From: Vitellaria paradoxa
Lineage: Eukaryota; Streptophyta; Magnoliopsida; Ericales; Sapotaceae
DNA length: 64,000 nucleotides
Direction of reading: 5' to 3'
NCBI GenBank assembly: GCA_019916065.1
Contig: CM034244.1
Location: forward strand, 26,280,471-26,344,470
Under the pieces are notes generated by a model. It saw only the letters and a list, made by a program, of their open reading frames with translations, was not told where the DNA came from and did no database searches. Shown here one piece after another: positions 58,639 to 64,000 of this stretch (its first letter is position 1; every line of letters starts with the position of its first letter). Position numbers and translations under genes: made by a program.

Positions 58639-59839
58639 ATGGTTAAGTGCAAATACGCATCCCTGCGGAACATTATTATCCCTTCTTGGCCCTGTTCCTC
58701 CTCCACCACGACCTCGTCCTCCGCCATTGTTCTTCTGTTGTCCTCCTTACTGGTTCATGTTAGGATTCTGAAAAGGTGGTCTTTGTTGAAAACGTTGTTG
58801 TGGAGGTGGGTAGGTGATTCGTGCTGGTCCTGGATTCTGTAAATTCTGTTGATTTTGCTTGGGGTATGTCATTGCCCTCTGAGGACAATCCCTTTTAAAA
58901 TGCCCAAGTTGCCCACACTGGTAACAGGCATTTGGATCCTTTTGTTGATGTCGAGGTTGACTCCCTCCTCCATTTTTCTTTTGCGGTTGGCCACCATACT
59001 GTTTGTTGTTTTCAAAGAATCTACCTCGTTTTTGTCCAGCATTTTTATTTTGCCTCATGATTGAACCCTTGAACGTTGATCCCTTGAGCTTGGCTGTGTC
59101 TTGCATTTTCATTTCCACAGCAATGGTTGCCCTCACAGCTGCAGCATAAGAAGTGTGCATCATACCAATGATTCTCCCTCGAATGTCAGTCCGCAAGCCC
59201 CATGTAAACTGATCGGCCTTTGCCTTATCAGTTAAATTCAAAATTTGGGCATACTTGGACAGACTAGCAAACATTGCTTCGTACTGTATAACGGTCATGC
59301 CACACAGCTTCAAGGATAAAAACTCCCGTGTCTTAGCATCCTTGAAAGTTTGTGGAAAGAAATGATCCATGAACAATTCTTCAAATCTTTCCCAGGTCAT
59401 GGTTGTAGGGTCGTGACTTCCCTTAACGAAAGTCCACCATTCATATGCATCACCCCGTAGCCGGAACGTTGCCAGGGTAATCTTAGTAGCATGACAGGTT
59501 ATTCCCATAGTCTCTAAAATACGAGAGACTTCTTTGAACCAGTTCTCAGCTGCTACTGGTTCGGGTTCGCCATGGAATGATGGTGGGTCATACCATAAGA
59601 AGTTTCTCAGGTCATCATCATGTCTTCTTACTGGTGGTATTACTGGTGCTACTCCCGCTACAGTCACTGCCGGCATTGCCGCCGGTGTTCGTGGGTTCAT
59701 CTGTATGAATTGGGCCATAACTGTTGCCATGTCCCGGATAGCTTAGGCCATCTCGTTGGTACGTTGGTGGTGGTTGCAGATTGTGCATTTGTTGGTTGCG
59801 ATTGCGCCCCATTTCGGCTGTTGTTTCGGGGTCGTCCAT
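58639..59839 (-). pseudogene. Gag region of the chromovirus
   Basis: The likely start is Met 59839 (MDDPETTAEMGRN...). A shift of one base and a stop near 59745 separate it from the main piece at 59730-58747, 327 codons. This piece holds the retrotransposon gag domain (blocks WFKEVSRILETMG, DAYEWWTFVKG and FEELFMDHFFP) and a zinc knuckle C-x2-C-x4-H-x4-C at residues 269-282. A TAA at 58747 precedes a Gly/Arg-rich linker to the protease. Gag packs the element RNA into particles. Confidence 0.9.
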
Positions 59840-59963
59840 GGCCTCTTCCGGTGTTTTTCACTCTATATATGATTGACGGGTTAGTTGGTACTTACACACA
59901 AATACACGTAATAAGTATAAAAATACCCAATCCCCACTACCCTTAGGTAAATCGTAAACCTAT

Positions 59964-59976
59964 GGCTCTGATACCA
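59964..59976 (-). other. Primer-binding site, initiator-Met tRNA type
   Basis: ggctctgatacca on the + strand, i.e. TGGTATCAGAGCC on the - strand, three bases inside the LTR edge at 59980. A full 13-base match to the plant initiator-Met tRNA 3' end. Confidence 0.93.
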
Positions 59977-60706
59977 AGCTGTCACGCCCCAGATTTTCAT
60001 TACCGAATGCCCAGGGGTGACTTGGGATTTATTTGTCAAGTATAAAAATAAGATGATAATAACATGCTGTCACACTCCAGAATCTTCCTCCAAATTGGGG
60101 TTGACCCGCAGGAAAAATTTAAGATATTCAAAATCCCTTGTTTATCCCAAACAATATTTATAAGTCATTGGACTGAACCATTTGATGGGATTTCAACTAC
60201 AGGGCACAAAATAAAGATAGAGAAAAATATTACAGAGCCATCTAAGTGTCCCAACCACGCGATTAACATTACATACCAAATAAAAGTAAATTAGGTCTAT
60301 GCTTAATAATTACAATCATCCAACAATTGTTACAGACCAAAAATAAAGTCCTCCAGCTCTGCGCAGGAAAGAAGAAAAAAATAGATAACTCTTCTGATGG
60401 AATATTTAAGAGAAATTAATCTCTTTCTAGCTCATCTTCTGTATTCCTGTGCTTAATATCCTGAAAAAAATATTCCCACAAGGGGTGAGCTACTAAAGCC
60501 TAGTAATCAGAATCTCCTAGGTGCCTATATGCAGTGGTTGTAATACTACACTGTATCAAGTGAATGTGTTTAGGTGGCATACTATTTATGCAACAATTAA
60601 TTCAATAGATCTCAACTGAATAATGTAAATTATACTTACAACGGTTCGATGAAACCGTCATCGTAACTACTATTTTACTTACATGTAAAAATAGTTAAAT
60701 ATTGAT

Positions 60707-60824
60707 GTGTGTACCACAATGAAGTCTGTGTCGCAGTGGTAGGGATCTCAGATTTAGATCTTCAAGGTCTCGGGATCAAACCCCGTAACGATATAGGTTT
60801 CATACATATATATATATTTTTATA
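60707..60824 (+). mobile_element. SINE-like insert A in the right LTR
   Basis: Equivalent of 52163-52280, with the same flanking aaatattgat/aaatattaat pair. Confidence 0.6.
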
Positions 60825-61549
60825 AAATATTAATCGAGAGGAATTAAATATAATTAAATAATTTCAACACATCATTCATACATAACAAGAGAGGTTGCTA
60901 GTCACAGTAAAATTTTGTAAAGGAGTTTAATCTAAATCCTCATAAGCTAATCATACTCCTATCCTCCTCTACCCCCAGCCTTGGGAACCAGTGACTTTAC
61001 AGGCTTAGCATCCAATGCATACCGATGGTGTCATCTACCAAAAACCTAGCCGTCGCGACCGGCTACCTGACTGTCCAGGTCAGAAGGGAGCATCTCCCAA
61101 ATAAAATGCATGTTCCCATCTTCATCTAAAAGGCCATTTCTACCCACCCATCACCCCATTGCCAAAAATAACTTTAGCACCGAGTGCCTTAATTTCTTCT
61201 CACCCTTTTACATTCCAAGGGTACTTTGTATGGAAATCAGACATTTTTAATAACAACCGGTAATGGTCCCGGGTGATGAATCAAAAGTGGGATTATTCAG
61301 TCACAAGCAGTATATTTTTTTTAAGCACTTTATCTAAATCCATAATTTAATAGTAATTCTTAATAAATCAAAGATTTAACATAGTCATCAATATTATTAT
61401 CACAAAGGTAGGTACTATATGTAAATTAACAAGTAGCAAGTAAAAAAAAAAAAATTAGAATACGAATTAGTATTTTAGTTAATTGTTTTGACAAGTTTAC
61501 CGTACCAAATTTGATAAGAATAAAATTATTTCTAATGGTATATTAATTA

Positions 61550-61670
61550 GGCCGAGGTTGGTAGCTTAGTGGGTGGGCGACCCTAATTGCGATTTAAAGT
61601 CGCAAGTTCGAACCTCATTGGCTGTAAATCTCGATTTTTGCTTCTTTTACCTTTTATTTTATTATTTTAT
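61550..61670 (+). mobile_element. SINE-like insert B in the right LTR
   Basis: Equivalent of 53003-53130, with an A box tagcttagtgg and B-box-like gttcgaacc. Confidence 0.55.
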
Positions 61671-63670
61671 GGAATATAAAGAAAATAAATAGCTCTTTGA
61701 CTTATATTTAATTTTTAGCAAAATTGATAAGTTTTATTTTATTCAAAATAATCTAAATAAATTTCCAATCATCATCTTATTTATAACCAAACCCTTATCA
61801 TAGGTTTTTTTTGGCTTCAAGATATCCACAAATGTCCACAGAATTATTCCAATGTTTAGGAAGGTATTAAATGAGTTTCATTAAATTCACTTAATCATAA
61901 AAATATAGTTATATTACTTGCTAGGTTGACAAAACAATGCCTAAAAATAAATCAAATTCATTTAAGAAAGACCAAATGAGAAAAGAACAAGTCCATTGTT
62001 TCTTTTGGGCATTTTATCAAACACTAGCATTTTAGTTTGAATAAGTCATCCAACTATCCATGATGAAACTGATTATCTAAGTCAATTATCATCAATATTA
62101 GAGTGTCAAATAATACATAATATCTAGTTTAAAATAATTTTATATCAATAGAAATTATTAACATGACAATAACTAACAAAAGGAAATTGGAAATTTAAAT
62201 AAATCTTTAAACATAATATTCTAAACAAATCCAAACAAGCATCAATTAAAGCTCAGCAGAATAGCAGCTTGAAAGAAAATTCATATAAAATAGAGCAGGA
62301 CTCCAATATCTATAAAATTTATATCTGTAAAAACTAGACTTCAAGACCTACAACTTTCATGTTTTACACTTTTTAAAATTCTAAGGTCTAAAGGTACAAA
62401 AATAGCTTTGAATTCAGTTTGTTCAGAAAACACAATTTTATATGTGCTTAGGATTTTGGGCATAACTTTTTACTCACAAATCGGATTGATGCAATTCTTT
62501 TTGGGTTGAAAAGAAAACTAAAAGGACTACAACTTTTATGTTTTAGCCGAAGCCTAATTCCACAGTTTTAGGGGTCAGAAGAACATAAGAAGTTACAAAT
62601 AGAGAGCTGTCAGCATACTGAGTTACATCAGTCAAAATTTTGGTTTCCCTACCCCCAATATACGGGTATTTATTTTTATCACAATCAAGTTTCATACTTC
62701 AAACTAGAAAATGTATCAAATATATTTTAGGAGGTTCATCATCCTACCTCAATGAAGATATTAATGACCAAGTCTGAGAAGGAAAAATGAGTTAGCTTTG
62801 AGCACCACCCAAATTGGAAAATTCCAAGCCTTTCTTCTTCCTCCAAGCAACACCAAATCTTCAGCCTCACTAATTAATAATTTATTATTATTTCTTTCTT
62901 ATTTTCTTCTCTTTGAAGACACACAATTTATAGGGAGTGTAGAGAAAGTGTCGGTAGAGAAAAACAAGCTCGACTACCTAGACTTGAAAACCACTAAAGT
63001 AGCATTATGCATTAGGTAGTATAATACAAATAATCTAGCTTATCCTTTTTGACTATCTAGCCACATAATTTAAGATAGGTGTTGGAGGATGGGTGAAGAT
63101 GGGTGGCATGATCCGGGAATCATGCTAACTTTTTGACAAATTAAACAATCATGCTAGCTTTTTGACAAATTAACAAAATGCTTTAAATCATGTTAGCTTT
63201 CAAACAAAATACTTTAAATCTTATTTGCTAAATAATTTGAAAAAGATGCTTTAAGGTCATAAATGTAGGGTCTTCTCTTTGTCTAATTAGTCAAATAATT
63301 TTGAAAGATGGTGAGAGTGTATGGAAGATGGAAAATGAAGTTGACGGGAAATAATTTAGAGCAATTATTCATGAGTCAACTCATTGAGTGATAAAGTGAG
63401 TTGAAGTGAGTTGAGGTGAGTCAAAGAAAAGGGTTGACCCATGGGTTAATGGGCTTGGTTTGAACCAAATAAGTAATTGGGCTAGGAAGTGTTTGGATAA
63501 AAATTTTAGAAATTTTAGATTAAACTCCCACATAGGGTGAAATTCAGTCCGAAAATCTTTCCAACTAATTTCAAAAATTTTCAAATCCTCAATTTTCTAG
63601 ATTTTTACTATAACAAATATCACCATCACACTTAAGCAATTTAATAAAGAAAAAAATTCAGGTTATTACC

Positions 63671-63675
63671 ATATA
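63671..63675. repeat. Target-site duplication, right
   Basis: ATATA, matching 51430-51434. Confidence 0.8.
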
Positions 63676-64000
63676 TCAGTCTTCCTTAAACAAACTAATG
63701 AATTATCAAGTTATTTTTGATCCCTTGAATAATAAGCAACATAACCTTAAATTTCTAATTACTGTTATAAGATGTCAAATTATATGGGCATAATTTATTA
63801 CAATTAAAGTCTGTAAAAAAATGTTAGCATGTTTTATTATATGTATTATAATATTATCATACTAGATCAATATGTATTATACTTTTTGTAATATAATTTT
63901 TCCAAATTCACATTATATATAGTTATCATAAGATACAAATAGATATATGCATATAATTAACATCTAAAAAGAATTTTGCTAGCTGGTGAATATTTGGCAG
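63676..64000. other. Intergenic stretch
   Basis: AT-rich; nothing further is seen. It is the continuation of the sequence left of 51430, into which the chromovirus inserted. Confidence 0.5.

Larger units (their letters stand above)
51435..63670 (-). mobile_element. Full-length Ty3-type chromovirus (Tekay/Del-like)
   Basis: 12.2 kb with two LTRs of about 3.7 kb, ATATA target duplications, an initiator-Met primer-binding site at 59964-59976 and a polypurine tract at 55168-55178. Gag, protease, RT, RNase H, integrase and chromodomain lie in the Ty3 order on the - strand. Very long LTRs and the chromodomain point to the Tekay/Del clade. From 59730 to 55216 the gag-pol blocks keep one reading frame, broken by about ten in-frame stops; one frame change near 59730 separates the N-terminus. 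The element is structurally complete but cannot make its polyprotein. Confidence 0.93.
59980..63670 (-). repeat. 5' LTR of the chromovirus (right copy)
   Basis: Matches the left LTR along its whole length. The outermost base at 63670 is C where the left copy has A, so the TG...CA end has mutated. It contains the same two SINE-like inserts. Confidence 0.93.

Noticed and set aside
1..64000. CRISPR arrays, rRNA genes or bacterial-type operons
   Set aside because: None seen. Direct repeats are transposon-derived and the gene structure is that of a plant nucleus.

Overview
The window is nuclear DNA of a flowering plant. It is AT-rich and full of microsatellites, and it is made of one host gene set among transposable elements of plant-only families: a Tekay/Del-like chromovirus, a CACTA element and an endogenous caulimovirid. 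I cannot name the species. The AT-rich composition and long introns fit a dicot or an early-diverging angiosperm better than a grass.

The only convincing host gene is a YABBY transcription factor of the YAB2 type on the + strand (20763-31480). It has six coding exons and five GT-AG introns that join in frame to a 186-residue protein with an intact C2C2 zinc finger and YABBY (HMG-like) domain. Its leader and first intron are crowded with CT repeats. A short tRNA-derived SINE with clear target duplications lies in intron 2.

Left part: 1-6039 is the 3' part of an LTR retroelement carrying a broken gene of the 'putative plant transposon protein' type, an unexplained acidic reading frame, a polypurine tract and a 1.5-kb LTR. 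7471-19714 is a decayed CACTA (En/Spm) element of about 12 kb with a broken TNP2 transposase, a second broken gene and several internal tandem-repeat arrays. Its right end lies about 1 kb upstream of the YABBY start codon.

Middle: downstream of YAB2 are a 705-bp foldback element (31996-32700) and a nearly genome-length endogenous pararetrovirus of Petuvirus/Florendovirus type (34170-43380), with movement, coat, protease, RT and RNase H regions and a second open reading frame. It is riddled with stops, has lost catalytic acidic residues in RT and RNase H, and is split by a solo LTR related to the one at 4501-6039. A 213-bp direct repeat of non-viral sequence flanks the whole insertion, which is the most unusual structure in the window.

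Right part: 43594-51429 is intergenic with a 218-bp tandem duplication, a probable solo LTR and small repeats. 51435-63670 is a structurally complete Tekay/Del-like chromovirus on the - strand: 3.7-kb LTRs, ATATA target duplications, an initiator-Met PBS, a polypurine tract and a chromodomain. Its single gag-pol frame is broken mainly by in-frame stops. Each LTR carries two tRNA-derived SINE-like inserts. No rRNA, tRNA or CRISPR locus was found.
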